Shown here in pieces: positions 63,850 through 64,000 of a DNA stretch of 64,000 nt (within the stretch, counting starts at the first letter, position 1; each line of letters begins with the position of its first letter). The position numbers and the translations under genes are program-made. Source of the stretch: DATFDN01 sp963818725 (GTDB taxonomy: Bacteria; Pseudomonadota; Alphaproteobacteria; Acetobacterales; Acetobacteraceae); assembly GCA_963818725.1 (NCBI GenBank), contig CAWFTU010000001.1:806001-870000 (forward strand), in the 5' to 3' direction. Below the pieces are notes generated by a model, which was not told the origin of the DNA, made no database searches, and worked only from the letters and a program-made list of their open reading frames with translations.

Positions 63850-64000
63850 GGCCAACTCCGCCCGGCTGCGGCAGCCGGCCCTTGCGCAGGTTGCAGGTCA
63901 GCGCCTTGGTGGTGTGGATGGAGGTGTTCGGGTCGCCGTGGATCGCCAGCAGCGCGTTGGCGATGTCGCCGCGCGCAAACCCATCCCATCCGTACACCCA
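63842..64000 (-). CDS. Partial CDS, C-terminal 52 residues, unknown function
   Basis: An open frame enters from the right edge: WVYGWDGFARGDIANALLAI, HGDPNTSIHTTKALTCNLRK and GRLPQPGGVGRD, stop at 63842. The composition and the overlap with the next gene indicate a real C-terminus. I cannot assign the family from this fragment. Confidence 0.6.
   Translation of the reverse strand, partial: WVYGWDGFARGDIANALLAIHGDPNTSIHTTKALTCNLRKGRLPQPGGVGRD

Overview
The window is GC-rich bacterial chromosome with short gene spacing, many ATGA/GTGA start-stop overlaps and abundant insertion sequences. KdoO, an LpxA-like acyltransferase, an OprB-type porin, Tat signals, KdoO-linked phosphatase, Lin0512 proteins and close CitA, AlaS and FkbM relatives point to a Gram-negative alphaproteobacterium, probably Rhodospirillales/Acetobacteraceae. 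That placement is an inference from gene content; there is no rRNA. I found no tRNA, rRNA or CRISPR array.

Layout. 1-2.5 kb: an ISL3 element cut by the window edge has truncated a luciferase-like monooxygenase, next to a decayed transposase. 2.5-8.8 kb (minus): a citrate-use operon (CitA symporter, orphan binding protein, two ATP-citrate-lyase-like subunits). 8.9-18.8 kb: an accessory island with transposase scars at its left edge. A minus-strand set encodes a collagen-like protein of about 95 Gly-X-Thr triplets, a GT2 domain fused (through a frameshift) to a domain resembling the N-terminal half of animal procollagen galactosyltransferase, a GT25 domain resembling its C-terminal half, an FkbM methyltransferase and an HExxH protein. 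Two metzincin-like proteins with CBM60 modules follow, divergently transcribed. I consider this the most interesting system here: a bacterial collagen with its own apparent glycosylation and sugar-methylation set.

19-26.7 kb: housekeeping-type genes (phosphoesterase, hydrolases, PaiB-like flavoprotein, phosphatase plus KdoO, a GT2-methyltransferase), with a palindromic repeat and a MITE with target duplication. 26.9-33.3 kb: a dipeptide/oligopeptide ABC transporter with an acetoacetate-decarboxylase-like gene inserted on the other strand. 33.5-37.5 kb: a patatin gene split by an IS4 element (clear 8-bp duplication) and a chemotaxis receptor with an internal stop. 37.5-42 kb (minus): Gfo/Idh oxidoreductase, DegT aminotransferase, glycosyltransferase and LpxA-like acyltransferase, probably an amino-sugar route. 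42-49 kb: ClC channel, TDT transporter, alaS, epoxide hydrolase. 49-57 kb: orphan amide-type binding protein, a toxin-antitoxin pair with a leaderless-type promoter, and an operon of two Tat-signal family III CoA-transferases plus an OprB porin. 57-59.5 kb: IS630 and IS1595 elements with definable ends. 60-64 kb: SLC13 transporter, a tandem Lin0512 pair, an esterase and two edge genes.

Quality warning. At least seven otherwise intact genes or reading frames are broken by what looks like one extra base (near 4465, 7763, 12792, 13738, 14633, 31660 and 35465), and one gene has an in-frame TAA (36710). The uniform +1 direction suggests residual sequencing error rather than real decay. I list such genes as CDS spanning the lesion and say so in each entry; real remnants and insertion-disrupted genes are listed as pseudogenes.
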